Positions 42,311 to 52,007 of a stretch of DNA of 64,000 nt are shown in pieces. A program made the translations under genes and the position numbers. Every line of letters begins with the position of its first letter. Positions within the stretch are counted from its first letter, which is position 1. A model generated the notes under the pieces. That model was not told where the DNA came from and searched no databases. It saw only the letters and a program-made list of their open reading frames with translations. Origin of the DNA: JBPOFM01 sp051252455 (GTDB lineage Bacteria > Bacteroidota > Bacteroidia > Flavobacteriales > Flavobacteriaceae); NCBI GenBank assembly GCA_051252455.1, contig JBPOFM010000004.1:248001-312000 (forward strand), given 5' to 3'.

Positions 42311-43237
42311 ATGCATAGAACCATTGAAATCGCCGTTCCGTCCCGCATCACACAAGGCATCCTAAAAGAGATCGAAAAAAATGAACATGTTATTAATATA
42401 GTTGTGAATGAAGACGCCTCCATTAAACCAAAAGGAGATTCCTTAACTATACACGTATTAAATAAAGGTGCTGATGAGGTACTTAAAACTATTGAAAGAC
42501 ATAGCAAAGAGGTAGAGTATACCGTGATCACAACCGAAGCCGCAAGTTTTAATGACCCCGTAAAACAAAAACAAATCGATCAAGATGTGGACGAAGCCAT
42601 TTGGGAAGAGCTTGAAACGGGCCTTCGCCACAATGGTCGCTTTACAGAAAATTTTGGGATTTTAATGTTTGTTGGCGGTATAATCGGCGCAGTAAGTATG
42701 GTGTCCAATATGCCTGATTTAGTCGTAGCCTTTATCGCAGCGTCCATCATTGCACCTGGGTTGGAGCCTGTGGCAAAAATCCCTTTGGGCATCATACTTA
42801 AAAAGAAGGAAGTCTTTTTCGCAGGTCTCAAAGCAACTGTCATTGGATATGGCTTGCTCATCACTGCATCAGCGTTAAGTTTTTGGGTCATGTTCGAGTT
42901 CGGCTCCATTACTAAAGAAACCTTTTTTGATAATAAGGCTACACAGAGTTTAATGAAATTTCAAACCCAGCATTTTCTTCTTTCATTAGCAGCCTCTGTT
43001 GCTAGTATCACCATGTATTTGTCTTATCGTCGTAATGTAATTGCAGGTCCCCTCATCGCCCTTATATTTATCCCTGCCACTGCAGCCGTTGGCATCGCTT
43101 TATTCCTGCACGAGTGGTCGTTTGCCTTTCTGTTTCTAAAACGTTTTCTTATAGATATCGGAATTTTTATTTCAGTAGGATTGGTCCTAATGACTTATAA
43201 ACAGTTAAAGGTGCACAAAAGAGAACCGATTAGATAA
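42311..43237 (+). CDS. DUF389 membrane protein
   Basis: 308 residues. A soluble N-terminal part of about 100 residues (ferredoxin-like, MHRTIEIAVPSRITQGILKE), then membrane helices. AFIAASIIAPGLEPVAKIPLGI and SLAASVASITMYLSYRRN carry the family pattern. Function unknown. Upstream gap of 240 bases is AT-rich. Confidence 0.88.
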   Translation: MHRTIEIAVPSRITQGILKEIEKNEHVINIVVNEDASIKPKGDSLTIHVLNKGADEVLKTIERHSKEVEYTVITTEAASFNDPVKQKQIDQDVDEAIWEELETGLRHNGRFTENFGILMFVGGIIGAVSMVSNMPDLVVAFIAASIIAPGLEPVAKIPLGIILKKKEVFFAGLKATVIGYGLLITASALSFWVMFEFGSITKETFFDNKATQSLMKFQTQHFLLSLAASVASITMYLSYRRNVIAGPLIALIFIPATAAVGIALFLHEWSFAFLFLKRFLIDIGIFISVGLVLMTYKQLKVHKREPIR

Positions 43238-43312
43238 ACATAACATACGTGCAAAACATCCGTAAGGTTTCATTAATAAAATTTAGATCAAGAAATAGAA
43301 TAGTGTTTTGAA

Positions 43313-43790
43313 TCAGACATTGAATTCAATAAGTACATTCCTGAAGAAGCAATCAATACTCTTTTTCGAGAATTTGAAAAACTTTTTAAATCGTCGCCTT
43401 CGACTTACTATTTTTTCATACAGGAATCCCAAATCTACAACTTTTAGATTATGTGAAAACAAATTATGAAACAGGTATCTATCGGATAAATTGATGGTCA
43501 CTGGTTTAAATAACATTGTATTGAGCATTCAATTGGATCAATTATTATCACATATCCAATGTACCAAGAATTAAACTATTTAAGACCTTCAAAAATTTAA
43601 GGGGTTCATGCCCGTATGTAAGTCATTCACAAAAATCCAGAAACAATTACAATTTTGATGCTTTGTGTAATGAGACCCGGCTTGGACAAGTAAAATTTAT
43701 TTTAGAAAATTTTCAAAGAAAAGTACAAATGCACACCAAATGATACGTTCGCTTATGCAAGAGCCGTTATGGAAAATTGATCAAAAAGCA
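43313..43790 (+). pseudogene. Decayed coding region with frameshifts
   Basis: Three protein-like stretches in different frames follow each other: SDIEFNKYIPEEAINTLF, then IPNLQLLDYVKTNYETGIY, then DKLMVTGLNNIVLSIQLDQL ending in a stop near 43575. A further stretch IFKEKYKCTPNDTFAYARAV near 43710-43775 may belong to a second gene. I read this as a gene broken by at least two frameshifts. Family unknown. Confidence 0.4.
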
Positions 43791-43920
43791 TAAGTTTAAA
43801 ACATTAATATGTTTTGGGTTAAATTATCTACTTTTTAAGGCAAAGCCAGTTTTCATATCTATTTACCTTTATTGTGGTCATGTGCATATGACTAATTATA
43901 AACAATAAAAAACTGAAAAT

Positions 43921-44406
43921 ATGAAAACTTTAGAAGATTTATTTGAACACCAATTAAAAGATTTGTACAGTGCAGAATCTCAATTGATAAAAGCACTCCC
44001 TAAAATGGTTAAAAATGCAAAAGATGACAAACTAAAAAATGCCTTTGAAGACCATTTGGAAGAAACAAAAAATCATAAATCGCGACTTGAGGATATTGGT
44101 AAAGAACTGAAAATAGACTTGAAAGGAGAAACCTGCAAAGCGATGAAAGGTCTTATCGAGGAAGCAGAAAGTTTTATTAAAGAAAAACCCGAAGATGACG
44201 TTTTAAATGCTGGTTTAATTGCTGAAGCCCAACGTGTAGAGCATTACGAAATTTCTGGTTATGGTACCGCCGTAAGATATGCTAAAGAATTGGGTCATGA
44301 CAAAGTCGCTAAAAAGCTAAAAGAAACTTTGGATGAGGAATATGGAGCAGATGAGAAATTGAATAAAATGGCAGAAGGTCGATTAAATAAAAAAGCGATC
44401 AAATAA
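43921..44406 (+). CDS. YciE/YciF (DUF892) ferritin-like protein
   Basis: 161 residues. KTLEDLFEHQLKDLYSAESQLIKALPKM is the family start, and EDHLEETKNHKSRLEDIGKEL, LIAEAQRVEHYEISGYGTAVRYAKELG and TLDEEYGADEKLNKMAE supply the E/H iron-ligand helices. Four-helix stress protein of the ferritin-like group. Monocistronic, with terminator at 44422. Confidence 0.94.
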   Translation: MKTLEDLFEHQLKDLYSAESQLIKALPKMVKNAKDDKLKNAFEDHLEETKNHKSRLEDIGKELKIDLKGETCKAMKGLIEEAESFIKEKPEDDVLNAGLIAEAQRVEHYEISGYGTAVRYAKELGHDKVAKKLKETLDEEYGADEKLNKMAEGRLNKKAIK

Positions 44407-44421
44407 TCTTTTTCTTTGATT

Positions 44422-44454
44422 AAAGTCCAACTAATTGTTAGTTGGACTTTTTTT
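44422..44454 (+). terminator. Terminator after the YciE/YciF gene
   Basis: AAAGTCCAAC, loop TAATTGTTA, GTTGGACTTT, T run. Confidence 0.92.
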
Positions 44455-44891
44455 ATCTTAAGTTCCCGGATATTAATAATGCTCAAATGTATTTGAATTT
44501 ATAGGAATTGATTCAAGAACAACCATCCCAATAATCAAAAGTCTCTTCTCAATAACAAACAAAAGGCAAAACAGGTTTATTGTTATTGAAGAAGCGTCAC
44601 AATCATTTGAATATGCTAAATTGTAACTCTTAAAAGATGGTCTGTCAATGGGTTCACAAAAAATAAATCATTTAAAATAATACCTTCCTTAAATTGCCTT
44701 CATTAATTTCCTCCTTGACGCAAAATACATCCTACATACGCGCAAAATCAATATTGCGCCCAAGTATTTCAACCTGCCCTAAACACTTGATTTGATCCGA
44801 CAAAACATTAAATACCGCTAAAAAGTAGTATGTGGGACAGTTGAAATACATAAGTAAATTTTTAAACATCATCAATCATTATCCACTCCAA
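44455..44891. other. Gap without gene between YciE/YciF and icmF
   Basis: 437 bases, AT-rich. No frame above background, no hairpin with a T run, no tRNA. The end of icmF on the minus strand faces it without a clear terminator. Confidence 0.5.
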
Positions 44892-47800
44892 TTACATATT
44901 CCTGCGATACTGACCACCAACCTCAAACAAAGCCTCCGTAATCTGCCCAAGTGAGCAAACCTTACAGACCTCCATCAAGGCTGCAAAAATATTTTCATTG
45001 TTGATGGCTTTATGTTGCAAATCTTTCAACAAAGCATCCGTATCATGAACCTGATGTAAATGCTTCAAAGTAGCAATCTGAAACTGTTTTTCATCTTCTG
45101 TCGCACGTATCACCTCTTTAGGTTGTATGGTCGGCGACCCTGTACTACCCAAAAACGTATTCACCCCAATAATCGGAAACTCACCATTATGTTTCAAGGT
45201 TTCATAATACAGACTCTCTTCCTGTATCTTGCTACGTTGATACATGGTTTCCATAGCACCAAGCACACCACCACGTTCGGTAATACGGTCAAACTCTTTC
45301 AATACCGCATCTTCTACCAAGTCGGTCAATTCTTCAATAATAAACGCTCCTTGTATCGGATTCTCATTCTTCGCCAAGCCCAACTCCTTATTGATGATCA
45401 ATTGAATGGCCATCGCACGTCTAACGGATTCTTCAGTTGGCGTAGTAATGGCTTCGTCATACGCATTGGTATGCAACGAATTACAATTATCATAAATCGC
45501 ATACAAAGCCTGTAGAGTCGTACGGATATCATTAAAATCAATCTCTTGTGCATGCAAACTACGCCCAGAGGTCTGTATATGGTACTTTAACATTTGTGCA
45601 CGTTCGTTGGCACCATATTTATTCTTCATGGCTTTCGCCCAAATTTTCCGAGCAACACGTCCAATAACCGCATATTCAGGGTCTATCCCGTTACTAAAAA
45701 AGAACGACAAGTTCGGTCCAAACTTATTGATGTCCATACCTCGCGATAAGTAATATTCAACGTAGGTAAAGCCATTAGAAAGCGTCAAGGCCAACTGCGT
45801 AATCGGGTTCGCACCAGCCTCCGCAATATGATACCCAGAGATAGACACCGAATAGAAATTACGAACGTTATTCTCAATGAAATATTCCTGCACATCACCC
45901 ATCAAACGAAGCGCAAACTCCGTACTAAAGATACATGTGTTCTGCGCTTGATCTTCCTTTAAAATATCAGCTTGCACGGTGCCTCTCACTTGGGCAATCG
46001 TTTTTGTTTTGATATCTTCATAAATATCTTTTGGCAGCACTTGATCACCAGTAACGCCCAACAATCCAAGACCTAATCCATTATTTCCATCCGGTAAATT
46101 ACCATTATAAGAAGGACGCACTTTATCTTTATAAAGTTGAGACACAATAGCCTCCACTTCTTTCTCCATACCATGCTCTTGAATATACAATTCGCACTGT
46201 TGGTCAATCGCAGCATTCATAAAAAAGCCCAACAACATGGGTGCTGGTCCATTAATGGTCATACTCACAGAGGTCATGGCGCTAGCCAAATCAAATCCTG
46301 AATATAACTTCTTCGCGTCATCCAAACAGCAGATACTCACCCCTGCATTTCCAATCTTCCCATAAACATCCGGTCGCAAATCAGGGTCATTCCCGTAAAG
46401 TGTTACACTATCGAATGCGGTGGACAAACGTTTTGCTGGCAACCCCATACTCACATAATGAAAACGTCTATTGGTACGCTCTGGCCCACCTTCACCCGCA
46501 AACATACGCGCAGGATCTTCACCAGTTCGTTTAAAAGGATACAACCCAGCCGTAAATGGGAACTCCCCAGGCACATTTTCCTGAAGTGTCCATCTTAAAA
46601 TGTCGCCCCAAGCTTGATACTTCGGAAGCGCCACCTTCGGAAGCTGCGTATGCGACAACGATTCGGTATGCGTTTCAATTTTTATCTCTTTATCTCTTAC
46701 CTTAAAGGAATAGATTGGGTCTTTATAACGGTTCACTTTTTCGTCCCAACCTGTAATCACTTCCCAATTGTAAGGGTCGAGGTTGAGTTTCACACGGTCA
46801 AATTCTCCAACCAATAATTTGATGAAATCATTATTTTCTTTTGATTCAATAGATTTTGAATCGATACCTGCCTTGTCTAATTGAGGAGTTGCACCAACTA
46901 CTGATTCCAATGTCATATAAATACCGTATAACTTTTGAGCCACCTCAACTTGTTCATTCGCCGTCTTATCATATGAACGATTACTCTCGGCAATCTCTGA
47001 TAAATAACGTGTTCTTGAAGGCGGTATCACAAAAATCTTTTCGCTCATCTCTTCCGATACATGAAAAGTTGATTTCAAATCGGCATCGGTCTTCTCGACG
47101 ATTTTATCCATCACCTCTTTATACAAGGTGTTCATCCCAGGATCATTAAACTGCGACGCAATTGTTCCATAAACAGGCAACTGGTCTTGTGGTGTTTCCC
47201 AAAGATTGTTGTTACGCATGTATTGTTTTTTGACATCACGCAAGGCATCCAAGGAGCCACGTTTATCAAATTTATTGATCGCAACGAGGTCGGCAAAGTC
47301 CAACATGTCGATTTTCTCCAACTGTGTTGCTGCACCAAATTCTGGCGTCATCACATATAAAGACACATCACTATGCTCGATAATCTCGGTATCAGATTGA
47401 CCGATTCCTGAAGTTTCGAGGATGATTAAATCGTATTCAGCAGCTTTCAATACCTCAATTGCTTCATGCACATATTTTGACAATGCCAAATTAGATAGAC
47501 GAGTCGCCAAGCTGCGCATATACACACGAGGATTGTTGATCGCATTCATTCGGATTCTATCGCCTAAAAGCGCTCCACCGGTTTTTCTTTTGGATGGATC
47601 CACAGAAACAAGTCCGACGGTTTTCTTTGGAAAATCAATCAAAAAGCGACGTACGAGTTCATCCACTAAAGAGGATTTCCCTGCGCCACCCGTTCCTGTA
47701 ATTCCGAGCACAGGTGTTTTAGACGTTTTATTTTTCTCATGAATGTTATCCAAAGCATCTTTCGCCACCTCCGGAAAATTTTCAGCAGAGGATATGACAC

Positions 47801-48302
47801 GAGCAATATTCTTCGGGTTTTTATCTTGAAGATTTTTTGCTTCACCATTTAAAGAATCACCAATCGCATAATCGGAAGTCCTCACTAAGTCATTTATCAT
47901 TCCCTGCAAACCCAATTCCCTACCATCATCAGGTGAATAGATTCTTGTGATGCCATATTCCATCAGCTCCTTAATCTCTTCCGGAAGAATCACTCCACCA
48001 CCACCACCAAAAATCTTGATATGGCCTGCACCTTTCTCCTTCAACAAATCATACATATATTTAAAGTACTCATTGTGTCCGCCTTGATAAGAGGTCAACG
48101 CAATTGCATTGGCATCTTCCTGAATCGCAGTATTCACAACTTCCTCAACACTTCTATCGTGTCCCAAATGAATTACCTCTACCCCTGTCGATTGAATGAT
48201 TCGACGCATGATATTTATGGCAGCATCGTGTCCATCAAATAGGGAGGCTGCTGTGACGATTCGTACTTTATGTTTTGGCTTATATGGTGCTTCTTGTTGC
48301 AT
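44892..48302 (-). CDS. icmF: Fused isobutyryl-CoA mutase (IcmF type)
   Basis: 1136 residues in the IcmF order: N-terminal adenosylcobalamin domain (FDGHDAAINIMRR, cobalamin ligand H25), MeaB-like G-protein chaperone (Walker A GTGGAGKS at 203-210), then mutase domain with YPFKRTGEDPARMFAGEGG and VSICCLDDAKKLYSGFD. IcmF interconverts isobutyryl- and n-butyryl-CoA; Phe in YPFKR is typical of IcmF in place of the Tyr of methylmalonyl-CoA mutase. The GTPase protects the cofactor. Needs B12, so the BtuF-like protein at 51104 may be relevant. A TAAATTTG box precedes it. Confidence 0.93.
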   Translation of the reverse strand: MQQEAPYKPKHKVRIVTAASLFDGHDAAINIMRRIIQSTGVEVIHLGHDRSVEEVVNTAIQEDANAIALTSYQGGHNEYFKYMYDLLKEKGAGHIKIFGGGGGVILPEEIKELMEYGITRIYSPDDGRELGLQGMINDLVRTSDYAIGDSLNGEAKNLQDKNPKNIARVISSAENFPEVAKDALDNIHEKNKTSKTPVLGITGTGGAGKSSLVDELVRRFLIDFPKKTVGLVSVDPSKRKTGGALLGDRIRMNAINNPRVYMRSLATRLSNLALSKYVHEAIEVLKAAEYDLIILETSGIGQSDTEIIEHSDVSLYVMTPEFGAATQLEKIDMLDFADLVAINKFDKRGSLDALRDVKKQYMRNNNLWETPQDQLPVYGTIASQFNDPGMNTLYKEVMDKIVEKTDADLKSTFHVSEEMSEKIFVIPPSRTRYLSEIAESNRSYDKTANEQVEVAQKLYGIYMTLESVVGATPQLDKAGIDSKSIESKENNDFIKLLVGEFDRVKLNLDPYNWEVITGWDEKVNRYKDPIYSFKVRDKEIKIETHTESLSHTQLPKVALPKYQAWGDILRWTLQENVPGEFPFTAGLYPFKRTGEDPARMFAGEGGPERTNRRFHYVSMGLPAKRLSTAFDSVTLYGNDPDLRPDVYGKIGNAGVSICCLDDAKKLYSGFDLASAMTSVSMTINGPAPMLLGFFMNAAIDQQCELYIQEHGMEKEVEAIVSQLYKDKVRPSYNGNLPDGNNGLGLGLLGVTGDQVLPKDIYEDIKTKTIAQVRGTVQADILKEDQAQNTCIFSTEFALRLMGDVQEYFIENNVRNFYSVSISGYHIAEAGANPITQLALTLSNGFTYVEYYLSRGMDINKFGPNLSFFFSNGIDPEYAVIGRVARKIWAKAMKNKYGANERAQMLKYHIQTSGRSLHAQEIDFNDIRTTLQALYAIYDNCNSLHTNAYDEAITTPTEESVRRAMAIQLIINKELGLAKNENPIQGAFIIEELTDLVEDAVLKEFDRITERGGVLGAMETMYQRSKIQEESLYYETLKHNGEFPIIGVNTFLGSTGSPTIQPKEVIRATEDEKQFQIATLKHLHQVHDTDALLKDLQHKAINNENIFAALMEVCKVCSLGQITEALFEVGGQYRRNM

Positions 48303-48328
48303 GAGTATTGCTATTTCTTATTGATTTG

Positions 48329-48336
48329 CAAATTTA
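48329..48336 (-). promoter_or_regulatory. -7 box TAAATTTG for icmF
   Basis: Exact TAnnTTTG match on the minus strand, 27 bases before the start codon. Confidence 0.5.
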
Positions 48337-48462
48337 GTGAAATCACAGGGATTTATAAGGAATGAAAACATATTGACGATTAAATCCACTAAATGTGAAT
48401 CAGCTATTGAATAATATTTTGTATCTTTAATAAACAAATGAACCTTTAAAAAACAATTTATT

Positions 48463-49383
48463 ATGAAAAAAAATTACTTATTCTCTTTACTTGCATTTGC
48501 GTTTGCATTCTGTACTGCAAATGCGCAATTCGTGGACGACTTTGAGTCGTATCCATTAGGAACTTATCACGGAACGCACTGGTCTTCCTGGGGTGGTACA
48601 GCTGGTTCTGAAGACATTATTGTTTCTAGCAATTATGCATTTGACGGCACCAAATCCGGTTTAATCGGAGGCAGTACAACTCAAGATGCCATGTTGACAT
48701 TGGGAAACAAAACAACTGGTCAATATTATTTGACATTTCAACTATATATTCCGACTGGAAAATCTGGTTATTTGAATTTTCAGGGGTTGACTTCTGCCAA
48801 TGGTGGCGCTGGTGCTGGAGGTGCTGGAGTCTTTAATTCGCCGAACTTGATCTTTAACAACGTATTAAGTGTGGGAGGTTCAGCAGGAATGGGAGGCGCC
48901 TATCCAAATGTTGATGACTCTGCAGCTACTTACACTTGGAGCTATCCACAAAACACTTGGTTCACCGTATCTTTTGAGTTTAATGCAGATATGGCAACTT
49001 GGGAAATGACTGTTGACGGCACTTCACTCGGTGCGCAACCATTTGATGAGGATAGCGTAATTGGTGCAATCGATTTCTATTCCTTTGATACCAATAATGA
49101 AATGTACATTGACGCGATTCAATATGTCGATTTATTAAGTATTGATGAAAACAACTTGAATACTTTCAGCGTTTATCCAAACCCTGTAAGGGATGTGTTG
49201 CATATTTCAACAACAGCTACTGTAGATGTGATTGAAGTGTATGATGTATTGGGACACAAAGTTTTAACTCACGTACCAAATTCTGTAAGACCAGAAATAA
49301 ATATGAGTGCACTGTCTTCGGGTACTTATTTTGTAAAGGCTAGTCAAGGAAATCAATTCAAAACTATTAAAATTATCAAATAA
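48463..49383 (+). CDS. Secreted protein with T9SS sorting domain
   Basis: 306 residues: signal peptide to about residue 21 (FAFAFCTANAQ), a jelly-roll or lectin-like body with DDFESYPLGTYHG and a Gly-rich stretch, and from about 233 a type A T9SS sorting domain (FSVYPNPVRDVLHISTTA, SSGTYFVKAS, KTIKIIK). It is exported across the outer membrane and fixed to or released from the surface. Function of the body unknown. Terminator follows. Confidence 0.9.
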   Translation: MKKNYLFSLLAFAFAFCTANAQFVDDFESYPLGTYHGTHWSSWGGTAGSEDIIVSSNYAFDGTKSGLIGGSTTQDAMLTLGNKTTGQYYLTFQLYIPTGKSGYLNFQGLTSANGGAGAGGAGVFNSPNLIFNNVLSVGGSAGMGGAYPNVDDSAATYTWSYPQNTWFTVSFEFNADMATWEMTVDGTSLGAQPFDEDSVIGAIDFYSFDTNNEMYIDAIQYVDLLSIDENNLNTFSVYPNPVRDVLHISTTATVDVIEVYDVLGHKVLTHVPNSVRPEINMSALSSGTYFVKASQGNQFKTIKIIK

Positions 49384-49405
49384 AACATAACTACTTTTGA
49401 TGAAG

Positions 49406-49438
49406 ACGAGACCATTCCTGAAGTTTGGTCTCGTTTTT
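49406..49438 (+). terminator. Terminator after the T9SS protein gene
   Basis: ACGAGACCA, 11-base loop, TGGTCTCGT, then T run. Confidence 0.9.
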
Positions 49439-49512
49439 GTTTGCTTTCAAAAGTCCTAGGATCATTTCAACGACTATGCTAATTGCATAACAGTTTCCTT
49501 AATGATTTTTCT

Positions 49513-49520
49513 TATTTTTG
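49513..49520 (+). promoter_or_regulatory. -7 box TATTTTTG for the DUF4197 gene
   Basis: Exact TAnnTTTG match 23 bases before the ATG at 49543. Confidence 0.5.
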
Positions 49521-49542
49521 GACACTTAAATTAATAATCACT

Positions 49543-50250
49543 ATGAAAAAATCATTGATTGCATTATTTACCATTTTCACACTACATTCATGTGCGGAAT
49601 TACAAGGCGTAGTAGACTCACTTCCACAAAGTGGTGGCGTCTTAAGTAATACAGATATTGCTGCAGGATTGAGACAAGCTCTTGATTTTGGTATTGACAA
49701 ACAAGTTAGTAAATTAACTCAAACCGATGGATTCTTTAAGAATGAATTGGTAAAGATTCTTTTGCCTGCGGAACTTCAAAAAGTTGACAAAGGTCTTCGT
49801 GACATTGGTTTAGGCAACCTTGCAGATGAAGGTTTAAAGGTATTGAATAGGGCTGCAGAAGATGCCGTTAAGGAAGCAACTCCAATCTTTGTAAATGCCG
49901 TAAAGGAAATAACATTTACCGATGCGAAAAACATTCTTTTAGGACAAGATGATGCTGCCACACAATATTTGACAAGCAAAACACAAACCGCATTATATGA
50001 TAAGTTTCATCCAGTCATAAATAATTCGTTTGCAAAAGTGGGCGCAGATCAGATTTGGGCCAATCTCATCAATAAATACAACGCCATACCGTTCACCAAC
50101 AACGTGAACCCTGACTTAACAGATTATGTAACGGCAGAAGCATTAAAAGGTGTGTACACGATGATTGCCGTTGAAGAAAAAGATATTAGAACCCAAGTAT
50201 CGTCAAGGACTACAGACTTATTGCGAAAAGTTTTTGTGCTTCAGGATTAA
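49543..50250 (+). CDS. DUF4197 lipoprotein
   Basis: 235 residues from the ATG at 49543, which begins a lipoprotein signal (KKSLIALFTIFTLHSC). The body is helical: TDIAAGLRQALDFGIDKQVS, VKILLPAEL, DAKNILLGQDDAATQYL and VNPDLTDYVTAEALKGVYTM, the DUF4197 pattern. Envelope protein, role unknown. ATG chosen over upstream frame because the -7 box lies between. Confidence 0.9.
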   Translation: MKKSLIALFTIFTLHSCAELQGVVDSLPQSGGVLSNTDIAAGLRQALDFGIDKQVSKLTQTDGFFKNELVKILLPAELQKVDKGLRDIGLGNLADEGLKVLNRAAEDAVKEATPIFVNAVKEITFTDAKNILLGQDDAATQYLTSKTQTALYDKFHPVINNSFAKVGADQIWANLINKYNAIPFTNNVNPDLTDYVTAEALKGVYTMIAVEEKDIRTQVSSRTTDLLRKVFVLQD

Positions 50251-50273
50251 TTTGTTATCTGGTATCTTGACCC

Positions 50274-50318
50274 CTGAATACTGAATACTGAATACTGAAT
50301 ACTGAATACTGAATACTG
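50274..50318. repeat. Six perfect CTGAATA heptamers
   Basis: CTGAATA repeated six times in tandem from 50274 to 50315, then CTG. The same heptamer fills the trpG-trpD gap at 1853-1894. It lies just downstream of the DUF4197 gene. Confidence 0.9.
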
Positions 50319-50444
50319 GTAATTTGTAGTTTATTAATGGTATGCTAATGATTACGTAACATCGTTTTAAATATAAAAAATCATCTTTGCTACGCCAAAA
50401 AGATATATGTTTCATCTTTAATTTGGGTTAGCAAGAGTTAGTTT

Positions 50445-50478
50445 AAAATCAGCCCAGAACTTACGGGCTGATTTTTTT
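50445..50478 (+). terminator. Terminator downstream of DUF4197
   Basis: AAAATCAGCCC, loop AGAACTTAC, GGGCTGATTTT and T run. The 170 bases that follow up to 50648 hold nothing recognised. Confidence 0.9.
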
Positions 50479-50648
50479 ATGAATATATTCAATTTTTAAC
50501 TTGCTCGTTAATAATATTTTAGATATATTTAAATATACAAACTCGTAGTGACGGATTTGATAAGTTTAGATTTTTGAAGTGATTAACATGAAATTTATTT
50601 TCCCCTTAATAGAACTCAATAACCAACCCTTAATAGCTATGACATCTG

Positions 50649-50849
50649 ATGAAAACTTTGTCTGAAATAAAAGCGCATCAATTAAAACTACAAGCCCGCT
50701 ACAAACAACTCATCGAACAGGCTTACAACTTTCGACAGACCGATTCTGCATTGAGTGATCTCTCGGAATTCAAAGCCATCAAACTTCTCAATAAACTCAA
50801 CGAGCTTAACTTTTTGAACAGAGACACGTTACATCGTACGGCGAAATAA
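50649..50849 (+). CDS. Lacal_2735-like small protein, first
   Basis: 66 residues, helical: QARYKQLIEQAYNFRQTDSA, LSDLSEFKAIKLLNKL. Matches the pattern YxxLxEEAYxxxxxxxxxSD..A of short flavobacterial proteins (Lacal_2735/DUF6435), function unknown. A second, related copy follows at 50929. Confidence 0.7.
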   Translation: MKTLSEIKAHQLKLQARYKQLIEQAYNFRQTDSALSDLSEFKAIKLLNKLNELNFLNRDTLHRTAK

Positions 50850-50928
50850 ATTTTACCAATTATTTAACCATACTGCATAGACCATTTTATATCAAATGAG
50901 AGTATATATCATTTAATACGGATGGATT

Positions 50929-51156
50929 ATGAGTACACATTTTTGTAAAGTCGGAAAAACAAAGCTTGGCCTCAATGGGGTTTTGAATATAAAAGAATTA
51001 GAACAACGGTATCAGAAATTTATTGAGGAAGCCTATAACGTTATCCAAACCGATGCTGGTTTGAGCGACTTCTTATATCACGAAGCAACAAAACTAAAGA
51101 AGACTATTTTGAATTTGAAGCAATCGTTCTCAAAGGATCTAGATGCAATGTTTTGA
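50929..51156 (+). CDS. Lacal_2735-like small protein, second
   Basis: 75 residues: LEQRYQKFIEEAYNVIQTDAGLSDF and HEATKLKKTILNLKQS; about half of the central 30 residues match the first copy. Its last 53 bases overlap the end of the convergent receptor gene at 51104. Confidence 0.7.
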   Translation: MSTHFCKVGKTKLGLNGVLNIKELEQRYQKFIEEAYNVIQTDAGLSDFLYHEATKLKKTILNLKQSFSKDLDAMF

Positions 51157-51913
51157 AATAGTCAAAGGCCTTGAGAAGTCGTGAGCCATACCAAGAAAAA
51201 GCTTCGCCGTCAACTACCAAAATTTTTGCATGGGGAAAATAGGTCCTCATCAATTCAATATGCTTTTCTTTGAATGGGTATGGCTCGCTGGATAGCAAGA
51301 CCAAATCTGCTGATTCTATTGTGTTTTCTGACAACTCTACTTCTGGGTATCGATTTAAATGGGCATAATAATTCTCGAAATTATTTAGTTGTAGCATTTC
51401 ATCAATAAAATTGTCTGTTGCAGCCACCATCCAAGGTTTTTTCCATATAAAATAGGCTGTTTTTAGAATTGGCTTGTTTTTCATGAATATATTGAACTCT
51501 GCGTACGTCGCTTGTATTTCTTCAATGAGATCTGATGCTTTTTTTTCTATTGAAAACAGACTTCCATACATCTCAATCAATTGTAAACAGTCTTCAATGC
51601 TGTAGATATCACTTATATGTACTGGAGCAATAGTTTCCAGTGCTTTAATCATTTCCTGCGTGTTTTCTTCTTTGTTACAAAGAATGATATCAGGCTTCAG
51701 AACTTTAATTTTGTCAAAATGTATTTCCTTTGTGCCACCGACGATCGTTTTTTCTTTTTTTAAATGGACAGGGTGCACACAGAATTTTGTGATCCCTACA
51801 ATGAAAGATTCGAGACCTAAATCGCAGAGCAATTCGGTTTGCGAAGGTACCAAAGAAATGATTCGCTTTGGAATGGAATTTAATTGAATTTCTTTGTTAA
51901 GTTGGTCTTTCAT
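51104..51913 (-). CDS. BtuF-like helical-backbone metal/cobalamin receptor without signal peptide
   Basis: 269 residues. IPKRIISLVPSQTELLCDLGL, IVGITKFCVHP, VGGTKEIHFDKIKVLKPDIIL and the long backbone helix are typical of BtuF-type substrate-binding proteins. No signal peptide, as in many flavobacterial members, so it may act in the cytoplasm. I start at ATG 51913 (MKDQL); a GTG at 51961 would add 16 residues. No ABC permease adjacent. Cobalamin is a candidate ligand, given icmF nearby. Confidence 0.85.
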   Translation of the reverse strand: MKDQLNKEIQLNSIPKRIISLVPSQTELLCDLGLESFIVGITKFCVHPVHLKKEKTIVGGTKEIHFDKIKVLKPDIILCNKEENTQEMIKALETIAPVHISDIYSIEDCLQLIEMYGSLFSIEKKASDLIEEIQATYAEFNIFMKNKPILKTAYFIWKKPWMVAATDNFIDEMLQLNNFENYYAHLNRYPEVELSENTIESADLVLLSSEPYPFKEKHIELMRTYFPHAKILVVDGEAFSWYGSRLLKAFDYFKTLHLDPLRTIASNSK

Positions 51914-52007
51914 TGGTTCATGCAAAAGTGTCGAGCTTTTTTCAAAATGAAGACGATACACTTAAATTTATTTTTAGAGTAAAAAGTGGGAAACTGCGAC
52001 CATCAAT

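Noticed and set aside
45060..45515. Plus-strand 151-residue frame inside icmF
   Set aside because: Antisense to conserved mutase sequence; no start context or family.
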